Part shown: positions 9,134-17,065 of the stretch, one piece after another
Layout of the letters: every line of letters begins with the position of its first letter
How positions within the stretch are numbered: position 1 is the first letter of the stretch
Source of the DNA: Archaeoglobales archaeon
GTDB taxonomy: Archaea > Halobacteriota > Archaeoglobi > Archaeoglobales > Archaeoglobaceae
Assembly (NCBI GenBank): GCA_029984855.1
Contig: JARQZL010000141.1
Span: 1 to 34,519, forward strand
Direction of reading: 5' to 3'
Length of the DNA stretch: 34,519 nucleotides
Made by a program: the position numbers and the translations under genes
Notes under the pieces: generated by a model
Seen by the model: the letters and a program-made list of their open reading frames with translations, nothing else
Database searches by the model: none
Told to the model about the DNA's origin: nothing

Positions 9134-9214
9134 CGCCGGGGGTGGGATTTGAACCCACGCGGGCAGAGCCCACACGCTCTCCAGGCGTGCGCCTTACCTC
9201 TCGGCAACCCCGGC
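9134..9214 (-). tRNA. tRNA-Ser(GGA)
   Basis: On the minus strand a complete cloverleaf folds. The acceptor stem GCCGGGG pairs with CCCCGGC (discriminator G). The D-arm reads GCC...GGC. The anticodon stem-loop is CACGC-CTGGAGA-GCGTG with anticodon GGA, decoding UCC and UCU. The long variable arm is GGGC-TCT-GCCC and the T-arm GTGGG-TTCAAAT-CCCAC. The long variable arm confirms a type II serine tRNA. There is no intron, and CCA is not encoded. Protein frames read across this stretch are spurious. Confidence 0.97.
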
Positions 9215-9236
9215 CTTTAGTTCACATTGCTGCCAC

Positions 9237-9250
9237 GGTTATAAATGTTA
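9237..9250. promoter_or_regulatory. TATA-like element between tRNA-Ser and fumarase
   Basis: GGTTATAAATGTTA lies about 25-30 bp upstream of the tRNA 5' end when read on the minus strand (TTTATAACC), the expected archaeal TATA distance. The same AT-rich core could also serve the fumarase operon on the plus strand, since it is 40-50 bp before the ATG at 9288. It is supported by spacing only. Confidence 0.5.
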
Positions 9251-9287
9251 CCGGTAGGCATTTATTCAATACTTCAGGTTGCTGGCT

Positions 9288-10106
9288 ATGGTCAGCTATA
9301 ACGACGTCGTTAACACTGTTGTAGAGCTTTTCAGAAGGGCCGAAACCACTCTTAGTAGCGATGTTGTCAAGGCCCTGCACGATGCCCATCGCAGAGAGGA
9401 AGGTACTGCGAAGAGCATTCTCGAAGCGATTCTCAGAAACATTGAGATTGCCGGAAAGGAAAAAATCCCCATGTGTCAGGATACCGGACTGCCAGTAATC
9501 TTCGCAGAGGTAGGGAGAGACCTATATTTTGATTTCAGTCTGAGCAATGCGATTAGAGAGGGCGTTGTAAGAGCTACAAAAGAGATACCGCTCCGCCCGA
9601 ACACTGTTCATCCCCTGACAAGAGAGAATCCGGGAAATAACACAGGACTGCACATGCCTGTAATCCATTACGATGTTGTCGAGGGTAGAGAGCTTAAGCT
9701 GACAGTAATGCCAAAAGGGGCAGGAAGCGAGAATGTCTCAGCTTTAAAGATGGCACTGCCGGGAGATAGAGACAGTATCCCCCTTTTTGTTGCAGAAGTT
9801 GTTAAAAATGCTGGTGGTAAGCCATGTCCGCCTGTCATAGTTGGAGTGGGAATTGGCTCAACCTTCGATGGAGCGGCGAAGCTTGCCAAAAAAGCTCTGC
9901 TAAGAGATATAACAGAAATGAATGACTATGAAAGAGACATTCTTAAAAAAGTAAACTCGCTTGGTATAGGGCCGATGGGCTTTGGAGGAAAAACGACTGC
10001 TCTCTCTGTACTAGTGGAGATCGGCCATTGTCATACCGCTTCCCTACCCGTAGCGGTAAACATCCAGTGCTGGGCAAACAGACACGCAACAGCCACTCTG
10101 AGGTGA
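9288..10106 (+). CDS. Class I fumarate hydratase, alpha subunit (N-terminal domain)
   Basis: This 272-residue oxygen-sensitive Fe-S hydro-lyase subunit, with the beta subunit, hydrates fumarate to malate. The motif [12 protein letters not shown] carries one cluster Cys. It is followed by [45 protein letters not shown] and [14 protein letters not shown], all family hallmarks, and a late [12 protein letters not shown]. Class I two-subunit fumarases are usual in archaea. I use the ATG at 9288 (MVSYNDVV) rather than an in-frame TTG at 9279. The beta subunit follows after 4 bp. A related reading would be tartrate dehydratase alpha, which is less likely for a core archaeal operon. Confidence 0.92.
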   Translation: MVSYNDVVNTVVELFRRAETTLSSDVVKALHDAHRREEGTAKSILEAILRNIEIAGKEKIPMCQDTGLPVIFAEVGRDLYFDFSLSNAIREGVVRATKEIPLRPNTVHPLTRENPGNNTGLHMPVIHYDVVEGRELKLTVMPKGAGSENVSALKMALPGDRDSIPLFVAEVVKNAGGKPCPPVIVGVGIGSTFDGAAKLAKKALLRDITEMNDYERDILKKVNSLGIGPMGFGGKTTALSVLVEIGHCHTASLPVAVNIQCWANRHATATLR

Positions 10107-10110
10107 TAGA

Positions 10111-10686
10111 ATGGAGCTGAGAATAAAAACTCCCCTGAGAAAAGATGGGGTTTTTAAGCTCAAAGCAGGAGACGTCGTCTACATAACCGGTGAGCTGATA
10201 ACTGCAAGGGATGAGGCTCATGAGAGAATGCTTGAGTTCATCAGAGCTGGTGAAAACCTGCCCTTCAGCCTTGAGGGTGCTGTCATATATCACTGCGGCC
10301 CTCTAATTAAAGACATGCGAGTGATTTCAGCCGGCCCCACAACCTCTGCGAGAATGAATCCCAGCACTCCTGAAATCCTGAAATCCGTTGAATGTATTGC
10401 AATAGTGGGCAAGGGTGGTATGAATGAAGAGGTCTGCAACGCTCTGAGAGGAAAGGGAATATATCTTGCGTATCCGGGTGGAGCAGGGGCACTGGCGGCC
10501 AAGGCAATAAAGAGAGTCAAAGCAGTTTACTGGGAAGACTTGGGCATGCCTGAAGCTGTGTGGGTTCTTGAGGTTGAAAATTTTGGGCCATGTATCGTCG
10601 CCATTGATTCCCATGGCAGAAATCTGTACAGGGAAGTGGAGACAAAAGTAGAAGCAAATTACAGATACCTGCGCTCAACAGCGTAA
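10111..10686 (+). CDS. Class I fumarate hydratase, beta subunit (C-terminal domain)
   Basis: The 191-residue partner of the upstream alpha subunit. It starts with the typical LKTP-like strand ([12 protein letters not shown]), followed by [45 protein letters not shown] and the C-terminal [21 protein letters not shown] block that contributes to the active site. Full length for the subunit. It lies 4 bp after the alpha gene in an evident two-gene operon. A 20-bp piece of its 3' end recurs just after the stop (see the repeat entry). Confidence 0.92.
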   Translation: MELRIKTPLRKDGVFKLKAGDVVYITGELITARDEAHERMLEFIRAGENLPFSLEGAVIYHCGPLIKDMRVISAGPTTSARMNPSTPEILKSVECIAIVGKGGMNEEVCNALRGKGIYLAYPGGAGALAAKAIKRVKAVYWEDLGMPEAVWVLEVENFGPCIVAIDSHGRNLYREVETKVEANYRYLRSTA

Positions 10687-10720
10687 AAGGATTTCACTTT
10701 CCTGAAGCTGTGTGGGTTCT
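10549..10720. repeat. 20-bp direct repeat within and after fumarase beta
   Basis: The 20-mer CCTGAAGCTGTGTGGGTTCT occurs perfectly at 10549-10568 (coding for PEAVWVL of fumarase beta) and again at 10701-10720 in the spacer. In the second copy the following bases CCCAC let GTGGG-TTCT-CCCAC form a hairpin just after the operon, which could help end transcription. The copy probably arose by a short duplication. Confidence 0.75.
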
Positions 10721-10795
10721 CCCACGCCTGAATATTACCGGCAATCAAACAGATGAACAGAAATAAAATGTTACATTCTTATCCCCCTATATAAT

Positions 10796-11137
10796 TTATA
10801 TCCTTATCTCTGCCCACTTATCGGGGTTCTCATAAACCCTAACTCTCACTATGTTTATACCATCTGGAAGCACTTTTTTAACCCTTTCGAAAATAGCTAT
10901 GCAGAGGTTCTCGCACGTTGGATTTTCAATAAACTCATTAAGGACGTTGTGATCGTAGTCCTTAACTATCTTTCCAACAATTTCTTTGAGTTCAGCAAAA
11001 TCCATGACCATCCCGTTTTTTAGCCCTCCGCTGACAACCACTTCTACCCTGTACGTGTGTCCGTGCATCTTTCCGCATTTTTCATGGTTAGGAAGGTAGT
11101 GAGCAGCATCAAAGCACTCGCTTACTCCTATCTCCAT
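10796..11137 (-). CDS. queD: 6-carboxy-5,6,7,8-tetrahydropterin synthase (QueD)
   Basis: This 113-residue enzyme converts dihydroneopterin triphosphate to 6-carboxytetrahydropterin, an early step towards preQ0 and archaeosine in tRNA. The zinc site is visible as FDAAHYLPNHEKCGKMHGH: one His early, then the HGH pair with the catalytic Cys four residues before it. EVVVSG and a later DHNVLNE with a downstream Glu complete the pattern. I choose the ATG at 11137 because GGAGGTG lies 6 nt before it. A GTG at 11158 would overlap the queE stop but would put the ribosome-binding site inside the gene. It is the last gene of queC-queE-queD. Confidence 0.93.
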   Translation of the reverse strand: MEIGVSECFDAAHYLPNHEKCGKMHGHTYRVEVVVSGGLKNGMVMDFAELKEIVGKIVKDYDHNVLNEFIENPTCENLCIAIFERVKKVLPDGINIVRVRVYENPDKWAEIRI

Positions 11138-11154
11138 AACAACACCTCCAGCTA

Positions 11155-11862
11155 TCACAACACCCCCAGATACTTGTGAACTTGAGGAATTATTCTTGTA
11201 TCTCTGATATCCACCAGCTCTTTCTGGAGTTTTATCACTGCATCGAGTCTCCCTACACCAAACACTGGCTGAAGGACGAAGCAGCAGACGTAATCTTTTA
11301 TGCTCTCTGCACTGTTTATAACTTCTCCGCTGTCAAACTTCTCGGGAAGAACGAACTTGCAGAATGTCAGCCTATTCCTTTTGTTTTTCAACACTCTGAA
11401 GCACTTCACAGTATTCTCGAAAAGCTCTTCATAACTCTCTTCCACCAGCAAAGCCTCTCTCACTTTAAAGTCCCCTGCAACAAAGTCCACGTGCCTGAGC
11501 TTCTTTGCTTCTTCGGGCAGGCTCATGTTGGTTTCAAGGTAGAACGGTCTGATTTCTGGCAGTTCCGCAATAAAATCTGCGTAAAGCAAAGGCTCACCAC
11601 CTGTAAAGCATATCGAGTGAACCTTTGCGTTGAAGAAGGATGCAACATATTCCCCGCTCACGGGATTTCTAACTGTTTCCCCAGTAACATGGTTGATGCA
11701 GTTTTCAGCAACACCCGTTGGTGTATCGCAGTAAACACAGCTCAGATTACATCTCGCAAATCTCACAAACAGCTGTCTTATACCGATAAGGATGCCCTCT
11801 CCCTGTATTGACTCAAAGATTTCTCTTACCTCAGCTTGAACGCTCTCTGCCTTCGAACACAT
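11155..11862 (-). CDS. queE: 7-carboxy-7-deazaguanine synthase (QueE)
   Basis: This 235-residue radical SAM enzyme contracts the pterin ring of the QueD product to 7-carboxy-7-deazaguanine. Seen are IFESIQGEG, the cluster motif CNLSCVYCD (the Cx3Cx2C form) and FTGGEPLLYADF for SAM binding. The start at 11862 lies inside the 3' end of queC (37-nt overlap), so translation is coupled. The order with queC and queD leaves little doubt about its role. Confidence 0.94.
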   Translation of the reverse strand: MCSKAESVQAEVREIFESIQGEGILIGIRQLFVRFARCNLSCVYCDTPTGVAENCINHVTGETVRNPVSGEYVASFFNAKVHSICFTGGEPLLYADFIAELPEIRPFYLETNMSLPEEAKKLRHVDFVAGDFKVREALLVEESYEELFENTVKCFRVLKNKRNRLTFCKFVLPEKFDSGEVINSAESIKDYVCCFVLQPVFGVGRLDAVIKLQKELVDIRDTRIIPQVHKYLGVL

Positions 11863-12467
11863 GATTCACACTTCCCGCAAGGCTCATCGTAGCTGTAGTA
11901 GCAGCTCCACGTGAGCTCAAATGGGAAACCCATTATCTTCCCTAACTTTACAATTTCCGCCTTGTTCAGCTCTATAAGTGGCGCATATACTTTTATGCCG
12001 TTGACGATTTCCAGCGCTTTATTCATTGCGCTAACGAACTTCTTTGTGTTGTCCGGGAATGTCTCTGCTTCCTCGCTGTTGAATCCCACCACAACAGCAT
12101 CGCCCTTCATCGCTTCAGCGAAAGCAGCAGCAATCGATATGAAAATCATGTTCCTGTTTGGAATCCATACAGCCTTTGCTGTCTCCTCTGCAATGCTTTC
12201 AAGGACTTTCTCACTGACTTCTGGTATTTCGCCAGTTGTCAGCCCTCCTCCAAGCTCTCCAAGCCACGGGAGTTCTATGACTCTGTGTGGGATTCCGTAA
12301 TGGTTGCAGAGCTTTCCTGAATATTCTATCTCCTTTTTTGCAGCCATCTGGCCATAGTTGAAAGTTATCGCTAACTCCACCTTACCTTCCTGCATCGCCT
12401 TTGCCATCGCAACACCGGAATCCATACCACCGCTAAGCACGGCAACGAACCTCATTAACGAACTCAT
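11826..12467 (-). CDS. queC: 7-cyano-7-deazaguanine (preQ0) synthase (QueC)
   Basis: The 213-residue enzyme uses ATP and ammonia to turn 7-carboxy-7-deazaguanine into preQ0, which is then inserted into tRNA and made into archaeosine. The PP-loop AVLSGGMDSG lies near the N-terminus, FNYGQ follows, and the zinc-binding Cys set CYYSYDEPCGKCESC is at the C-terminus. The ATG at 12467 is preceded by GGTGG at proper spacing. An ATG four codons in (12455) lies about 29 nt from a TATA-like sequence and would fit leaderless initiation, so the start is uncertain by four codons. First gene of the preQ0 operon. Confidence 0.94.
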   Translation of the reverse strand: MSSLMRFVAVLSGGMDSGVAMAKAMQEGKVELAITFNYGQMAAKKEIEYSGKLCNHYGIPHRVIELPWLGELGGGLTTGEIPEVSEKVLESIAEETAKAVWIPNRNMIFISIAAAFAEAMKGDAVVVGFNSEEAETFPDNTKKFVSAMNKALEIVNGIKVYAPLIELNKAEIVKLGKIMGFPFELTWSCYYSYDEPCGKCESCVRRQRAFKLR

Positions 12468-12479
12468 TGAACCACCTAC

Positions 12480-12490
12480 TTTTTTATACC
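12480..12490. promoter_or_regulatory. TATA-like element in the queC / radical SAM spacer
   Basis: TTTTTTATACC lies in a spacer of only 40 bp between two divergent genes. Its centre is about 24 bp from the radical SAM ATG at 12508 and about 29 bp from a queC ATG at 12455, so both genes could be transcribed leaderless from one AT-rich core. The assignment rests on spacing. Confidence 0.4.
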
Positions 12491-12507
12491 ACGCCTGACT
12501 TTGAATC

Positions 12508-13560
12508 ATGCTTTACATAATTTTCCTCACTGCCCGCTGCAACCTAAGATGTAAGTACTGTGGGGGGAGTATTGATAAGTCGGTAATGCCTCCTGAGCTG
12601 ACTTACTCACTCCAGCAGCTTCGCAGTTTCATTGAAAGCGATCCAGAGCCTTCAATAGCGTTCTATGGTGGAGAACCCCTGCTCAGACTTGACCTGATGG
12701 AGAAGATCATGGATAGCATAAACGCAGAGCACTACATTCTGCAAACCAACGGACTTTTGCTTGACAGGGTTAAACCTAAATACCTGGAAAGGCTTTCAAC
12801 TGTTCTCGTGTCTATAGATGGCATCAAAGAGGTTACGGACTTCTACAAGGGTGAAGTTTACGACAGGGTGATGAGAAACGTTAAGGCTGTGAGGAAGCAT
12901 TGCAGGGAGATTATAGCCAGAATGGTCGCATGCGAGAAGACGGACATCTTCAGAGATGTTGCACACTTGCTCCAGCATTTTGACTATGTTCACTGGCAGC
13001 TAAACGCTGTGTGGAGTCCTCCCGAACTCTGGAGCAATTTTCCCGCATGGATTGAGCACTACAATAAGGGAGTATCAAGGCTTGCCGATTTCTGGATGAG
13101 GAGGATGAAAGAGGGGAGGGTGGAGGGCATAGTTCCCTTCTTGGGAGTTCTCAAGGCAATGATGTTTGAACCAAACACATCTCCTCCGTGTGGAGCTGGC
13201 ATCAACGCTTTCGCAATAACGACCGATGGCAGGGTTGTTGCCTGCCCGGTCTGTGCAGATTTTGAATGGAACGTTCTGGGTACAATCGAAGATCTTGCGG
13301 ATCTTCGCAGAGTGGAAATCAATGAACCATGTAGAAGCTGCGAGCTGAGAAGCATATGTGGCGGCAGGTGTCTCTTCTTCAACAGAGAGAGGCTGTGGGG
13401 TGAAGAGGGCTTCAACCTTATCTGTTCTGCAGCAAAACACCTTATAAATGAGATAGCAAGGCTCAAACCTGAAATAGAAGAGCTGGTTGAAAACGGGGTG
13501 GTTGAGAAAGAAATGCTGTGCTATCCGAGGTACAACAATACAACGGAGATAATTCCTTAG
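12508..13560 (+). CDS. Radical SAM/SPASM protein, probable peptide-modifying type
   Basis: The product has 350 residues. The radical SAM cluster motif is CNLRCKYCGG at residues 11-18 and the SAM-binding strand shows IAFYGGEPLLRLDL. The C-terminal third has a SPASM-like set of cysteines: CGAG, VVACPVC, then CRSCELRSICGGRCLFF. Similar archaeal proteins have been grouped as putative peptide-modifying enzymes, but the substrate is unknown. No short Cys-rich precursor gene is visible beside it. It is divergent from the queC operon and convergent with the UroD-like gene (14-bp gap). Confidence 0.85.
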   Translation: MLYIIFLTARCNLRCKYCGGSIDKSVMPPELTYSLQQLRSFIESDPEPSIAFYGGEPLLRLDLMEKIMDSINAEHYILQTNGLLLDRVKPKYLERLSTVLVSIDGIKEVTDFYKGEVYDRVMRNVKAVRKHCREIIARMVACEKTDIFRDVAHLLQHFDYVHWQLNAVWSPPELWSNFPAWIEHYNKGVSRLADFWMRRMKEGRVEGIVPFLGVLKAMMFEPNTSPPCGAGINAFAITTDGRVVACPVCADFEWNVLGTIEDLADLRRVEINEPCRSCELRSICGGRCLFFNRERLWGEEGFNLICSAAKHLINEIARLKPEIEELVENGVVEKEMLCYPRYNNTTEIIP

Positions 13561-13574
13561 CTTCTTGGCTATCC

Positions 13575-14378
13575 TCAATCAGGATATTCTCTGGCCACGC
13601 CCACTACAGCTCTCAGCGTGGTGATTCCCGTGTGATATGGAACTTCACCATCTGGTGAGAATACGAAGTTTCCAGCTTTAATTCCCTCTTCAATACACTT
13701 TCTTGCCTCCTCCTCCGCTCTTTCCTCACTCCAGTTTTCCATCCTTTTTGCACTCACATTTCCGATTAGCCTGAGCTTGCAGTTTTTTCTGACTTCAAGT
13801 ATACTTTCCTGACTGCTCACAAGCACCGCACCAAATCCCGCCTTCTCCAGCTCTTTCACTCTCTCCAAAACATTTCCATTAGCGTAGCACACGTTTCTGT
13901 CTGCGAACTCCCATGGGACGCTGTTACTGTCATCGTAAAGAACAACCATGTTAGCTCCCTCCTCAAACTGCCTCTCAATCCATTCGTGGCAGAATGGTGC
14001 AAGTCTCTTTTCGAGCCTCTTCTTCGCTTCTCCCTTGAGAGTTGAGAGTGCGGAAGCAAGTTTCGATGGAGAAAGGCACGCCCCAACGACAAAACCTTCA
14101 TCGGATAGCATTGATATTGCCATGAGCATTGCAGAGGCAAACTTTCCTTCCTCTTTGACTTCGAGCACATCTATGTCTTCCTCACTCATGACTGCTGGCC
14201 TGGAAAGAAAGAACTCCATCTCTACCTGCGGTACGGCGGCATAGAAGCAATCGTGCCCGAGCATCTGCTTTAATAACTTCTGTCCGGTGTATATATTGAG
14301 ACCTGATGAAAAATAATATTCCGTTCCCATACCAAGCGCTTTAGCTCCATGATATGGTGCGAAAACGTAAACCCCCAC
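13575..14378 (-). CDS. Uroporphyrinogen decarboxylase (URO-D) superfamily protein
   Basis: The product has 267 residues. The C-terminal half (GANMVVLYDDSNSVPWEF, LIGNVSAKRM, CIEEGIKAGNFVFSPDGEVPYHT, then LRAVVGVARE) follows the barrel pattern of URO-D-like proteins. These include methylcobamide:CoM methyltransferases (MtaA/MtbA) and corrinoid-linked methyltransferases. It is shorter than typical members (about 340), the missing part being at the N-terminus. The start is a GTG with no good ribosome-binding site, so the true start or integrity is uncertain. A heme or corrinoid methyl-transfer role is possible; neighbours give no clue. Confidence 0.55.
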   Translation of the reverse strand: MGVYVFAPYHGAKALGMGTEYYFSSGLNIYTGQKLLKQMLGHDCFYAAVPQVEMEFFLSRPAVMSEEDIDVLEVKEEGKFASAMLMAISMLSDEGFVVGACLSPSKLASALSTLKGEAKKRLEKRLAPFCHEWIERQFEEGANMVVLYDDSNSVPWEFADRNVCYANGNVLERVKELEKAGFGAVLVSSQESILEVRKNCKLRLIGNVSAKRMENWSEERAEEEARKCIEEGIKAGNFVFSPDGEVPYHTGITTLRAVVGVAREYPD

Positions 14379-14435
14379 ACAAGCGAAGTCTGCTGTCTGC
14401 TAATAAATTTTAGGGCTGAAAAATAATTAGTCCCA

Positions 14436-14987
14436 TTATTTCCTGCATATCTCGATAAAATTGAGGTAAAGGTCAGTGCCTTTCTCAGTATGGTATACCT
14501 CCGGATGCCACTGCACACCGTAAATCGCTTTTTCTTTATGTCTCATCGCCTCTACTTTGCAGACCTCTGACTCTGCGAGAAGCTTGAATGTTTCGGGCAA
14601 CTTTTTAACCTCGTCAGCATGACTCGCCCATACCTTCAATTCCTTTGGCAGATCCTTGAATATTTCATCTTCTTCCACTATTCTTACTATAACTTCAGCA
14701 TATCCACCAACCGAGCCTTTTCCAACCTCTCCTCCGAAGATCTTTGCGAGAAGCTGATGGCCGAGACAGACTCCAAGAATTGGAACATCAAGCTCTCTGA
14801 CGTAAAGCTCGCAGTTTCCCGTTCTGTCCAAGCTTGGGCCTCCTCCCAGCACAATCCCGTCTGCATCTTTGAGGTCTTCAACGGGTGTGGTATTCTCCAC
14901 CAGCTTTGACTCAACGCCCAGATCACGGAGGGTTCTGTGTATGAGGTGGTTGTACTGCCCGTAGTTGTAAACCACATATATCTTCAT
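14436..14987 (-). CDS. guaAA: GMP synthase, glutamine amidotransferase subunit
   Basis: This 183-residue class I amidotransferase supplies ammonia from glutamine to the separate ATP-pyrophosphatase subunit of archaeal GMP synthase. The nucleophile elbow GVCLGHQLLA holds the catalytic Cys, VQWHPEV holds the catalytic His and Glu, and GGGPSLDRTG forms the oxyanion region. In archaea the two domains are usually separate genes, as here; the synthetase subunit is not in the window. The ATG at 14987 gives MKIYVVYNYGQYNHLI, typical for the family. Confidence 0.95.
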   Translation of the reverse strand: MKIYVVYNYGQYNHLIHRTLRDLGVESKLVENTTPVEDLKDADGIVLGGGPSLDRTGNCELYVRELDVPILGVCLGHQLLAKIFGGEVGKGSVGGYAEVIVRIVEEDEIFKDLPKELKVWASHADEVKKLPETFKLLAESEVCKVEAMRHKEKAIYGVQWHPEVYHTEKGTDLYLNFIEICRK

Positions 14988-15100
14988 TGTCTGCCCGTCG
15001 TTGGAAGGAGATATTAACCTTTGCCTTTCAGCCTTTCAGTCTTTACAGCCAAAAGCAATCAAGAAGAGAGTGTTTCTTCTGCTTTCCTGTTCACTTACTC

Positions 15101-15352
15101 TCAGTAACCCACGCTCTGTCTCATTTCTACCTGCTCGCTATCGAATTTCTCGGCCTCTATTGCTGGTAAAAGTATGTAATCTGATTCTTTAATGTATGTT
15201 TTTACAAATTCTATAAGTGCAGATTCACTTTCAGTTTTTAAAATGATTACACTCTCAGGTCTGCCCGCAGTCACGAAGTGGTGCTCTATTTCCACATCTC
15301 CCGGTTGAACTGTGAAGTACTGCCTCCTATCAACCAGCAGCACAAACCTCAT
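15101..15352 (-). CDS. Small hypothetical protein (83 aa)
   Basis: A strong GGAGGTC ribosome-binding site precedes the ATG at 15352. The predicted fold alternates strands and helices (MRFVLLVDRR, ESVIILKTES, ALIEFVKTYI, YILLPAIEAEKF), like a small ferredoxin-like alpha/beta sandwich. The pattern is reminiscent of the DUF3303 or YCII-like families, but I cannot assign it. It has no catalytic motif. It lies upstream of guaAA on the same strand, about 110 bp away, and may be independent. Confidence 0.6.
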   Translation of the reverse strand: MRFVLLVDRRQYFTVQPGDVEIEHHFVTAGRPESVIILKTESESALIEFVKTYIKESDYILLPAIEAEKFDSEQVEMRQSVGY

Positions 15353-15554
15353 CCAAGACCTCCTAATTCTCTGGCCTCCCTACACCCCTTGTGTTATCTG
15401 TTTTATATAGATTGTGCTGCTGAACTGTTGAGATGCACTGGAGTTCCTGAGTTTGAAGAGCCACGGGCGGACATTAGCATCTAAGTTTCAAAGCCCAATC
15501 TCCATTTCCAAGACCTGAAGTAAAGTATATATTTGTTTTGAGCACTCTTATACA

Positions 15555-16429
15555 GTGAAGCTGCACGCAAACGGGAGTGTCGTGGGTGTAAGACCGTACA
15601 GGCACGGCAGAGGGCTGGAGGTGGCTGAGGATTTCATCCGGCTTTCCACAGGGGTGTTCACTCCTTCGAGCTGTGGAGTTCCGGAAAGGTAAAGCTTTTC
15701 GTTTGCTCCAGCGAACCCGAGGTTGAGCTGAGGAAGAAGATCGCCTCTTTCTACCCTGCAGCCGAGCTGTATTCGCCGGAGTATTCTCCAGAGAGTTTTC
15801 CTGCAACAGAGTGCGTCTGTGCTGCCGTAGTACATCTCAAAAAACCGCTCCACCCGATAAGGACTGACTTCGTTAAGGACCCCCTGAACGCGCTCGTCGC
15901 GTGCATGACCGGGCATGAAGCTGTTTACCAGGTGATGTTCACTCCAGCCCCACGAAAGTACACGAAGAAGCTGCTTGCAGCCTCCAGAGGTTATCAGGCC
16001 GGGAGGGTGGAGGGATGGATAAATCCGAGGATAGTTCCCCCAGGAAAGGCAGAACACGATATGGCGAGGGCTTTTGCAGAGAAGGCAAAATCGCCGTGCT
16101 ACCTGGTTGAGGTGCGGATCTGTGCGTTTGGCGAGGGTTGTGAAAAAGTTGTTGAAAGCCTCGGAAGTTTCTTCGAGCTCTTCAGGACGACAGAAGGACA
16201 GGGTTTCGAGGTGAAGGTTGCCAGAAGAGACAGGAGAAAGCAAGACCTGTTCGAAAAAATTACGGGAAGGAAACTGATAATTCCCTTGTTCGGAAAGAAA
16301 AGTGTGCTCTCTGCTGGAGAACTTGCGCTGCTAGCTCATCTGCCCGGGGAGGAAGTAACGGGAGACATGGAGTGGACGTTCGAGAGGAAGGACATATCAC
16401 CTCCGGCTGACGGTTTCCATGTCGAGTAG
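15555..16429 (+). pseudogene. Frameshifted N-terminal remnant of a VirB4/HerA-type ATPase
   Basis: Two frames join into one protein. The first runs from a GTG at 15555 and reads VKLHANGSVVGVRPYRHG up to RLSTGVF. The second, open from 15629, continues as HSFELWSSGKVKLFV. The shift lies at a GGGG run near 15651-15654; the first frame stops at 15690-15692. The joined product is about 290 residues and ends GLLAHLPGEEV-like (ALLAHLPGEEVTGDMEWT) before a TAG at 16427. From memory of archaeal plasmid and virus ATPases, a block like LAHLPGE marks the end of the N-terminal domain, just before the P-loop ATPase domain. That ATPase domain is absent here. I therefore call this a broken, truncated mobile-element gene. 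The family assignment is moderate; the frameshift reading is strong. Confidence 0.5.
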
Positions 16430-16961
16430 CTTTCAATCCTGCATCACTCTTTAAGCATCAGTCTTTAAAAAGGAGAATGCGAGAATCCTTTGCTGTGTTT
16501 TTGAATTTTGGAGATTCTCGTGAAGTGCCCTCTGGTATTTGGTTAAGCTGCTGGGAAACAGCTGGTAACCCCATCTCACCTGGCTATCGACCTCCAAGCA
16601 TGAGTTGCCGGATTATTTCGAGCTGCTTCATACCTTTTTAGGATTTTCACTCGCCGCTAATCCCCGCGACTTCAGTTAGCAAACAGCTTTGGACATGTGC
16701 CCTCTTATATCTGCCAAGCTGGAGAACTATTATTCTCAACATCATTCAAAGGTGTATCTTTTTGCTGTTAGGTATTAAAGGCCAAAATGAAGATGCACTC
16801 TGCAACCATGAGCGCAGAGGGGTAAAGCATCTCTCAAAACTCAAGTAGCACAAAGACCTCGAAATTATTAAATTTTCCAGTAAGTATGTATAGAATAAAG
16901 TCAAAAAATACCCACCTTGGTGAGATTCAAGGACGCAATATAATCAGCGAACAGAGATTTC
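16430..16961. other. Gene-free stretch with inverted repeats
   Basis: No convincing gene is seen on either strand. Two imperfect hairpins stand out: CGAGAATCC (16480-16488) facing GGAGATTCTCG (16510-16520), and GGTTAAGCTG facing CAGCTGGTAACC (16541-16570). A 29-bp sequence at 16639-16667 matches the left end of the IS200/IS605 remnant found at 26979. The stretch looks like mobile-element debris upstream of the Hdr/CODH cluster. Confidence 0.5.
16639..16667 (+). repeat. Direct repeat A: IS200/IS605 left-end-like sequence
   Basis: These 29 bp, with core ACTCGCCGCTAATCCCCGC, match 27 of 29 bases at 26979-27007, which is the left end of a tnpA-bearing element, in the same orientation. Here the hairpin partner arm is changed (GCTAA...TTAGC can still pair) and no transposase follows, so it may be a solitary or decayed element end. 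With its partner it brackets the Hdr/CODH cluster. Confidence 0.65.
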
Positions 16962-16997
16962 GTTCCTTTGCCGAACACGACATCTTTATTTGTTTCC
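16962..16997 (+). promoter_or_regulatory. Shared 36-bp promoter element, copy 1 (Hdr operon)
   Basis: The element starts with an inverted repeat GTTC-CTTTGCC-GAAC, continues ACGA..TCTTTATTT and ends near TTTCC. It matches the element at 23338-23373 at 30 of 36 positions. CTTTATTT resembles an archaeal TATA box, so the inverted repeat sits where BRE and upstream activators bind. The hdrA start lies about 70 bp downstream, giving a leader of roughly 50 nt. Its conservation before both operons suggests one regulator. Confidence 0.75.
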
Positions 16998-17065
16998 GCT
17001 TGAAGTAAATTTGTTCCTCCTTAGTACTGTATAGGCTTGTAGGAAGTGATGGAGTGTTAGAACGA

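Noticed and set aside
9040-9324. An open frame of 94 codons across the tRNA-Ser region
   Set aside because: It is antisense to a complete, well-folded tRNA gene, and its translation has no protein-like pattern.
15548-16243. Long open frame (231 codons) on the minus strand
   Set aside because: It is opposite the ATPase remnant, whose plus-strand frames show clear protein-like patterns; the minus-strand translation is rich in Ser, Pro and Leu and lacks recognisable motifs.
16432-16450. CTTTCAATCC, similar to the start of the Archaeoglobus CRISPR repeat
   Set aside because: Only about ten bases match and no second copy follows at repeat spacing; no CRISPR array is present in the window.
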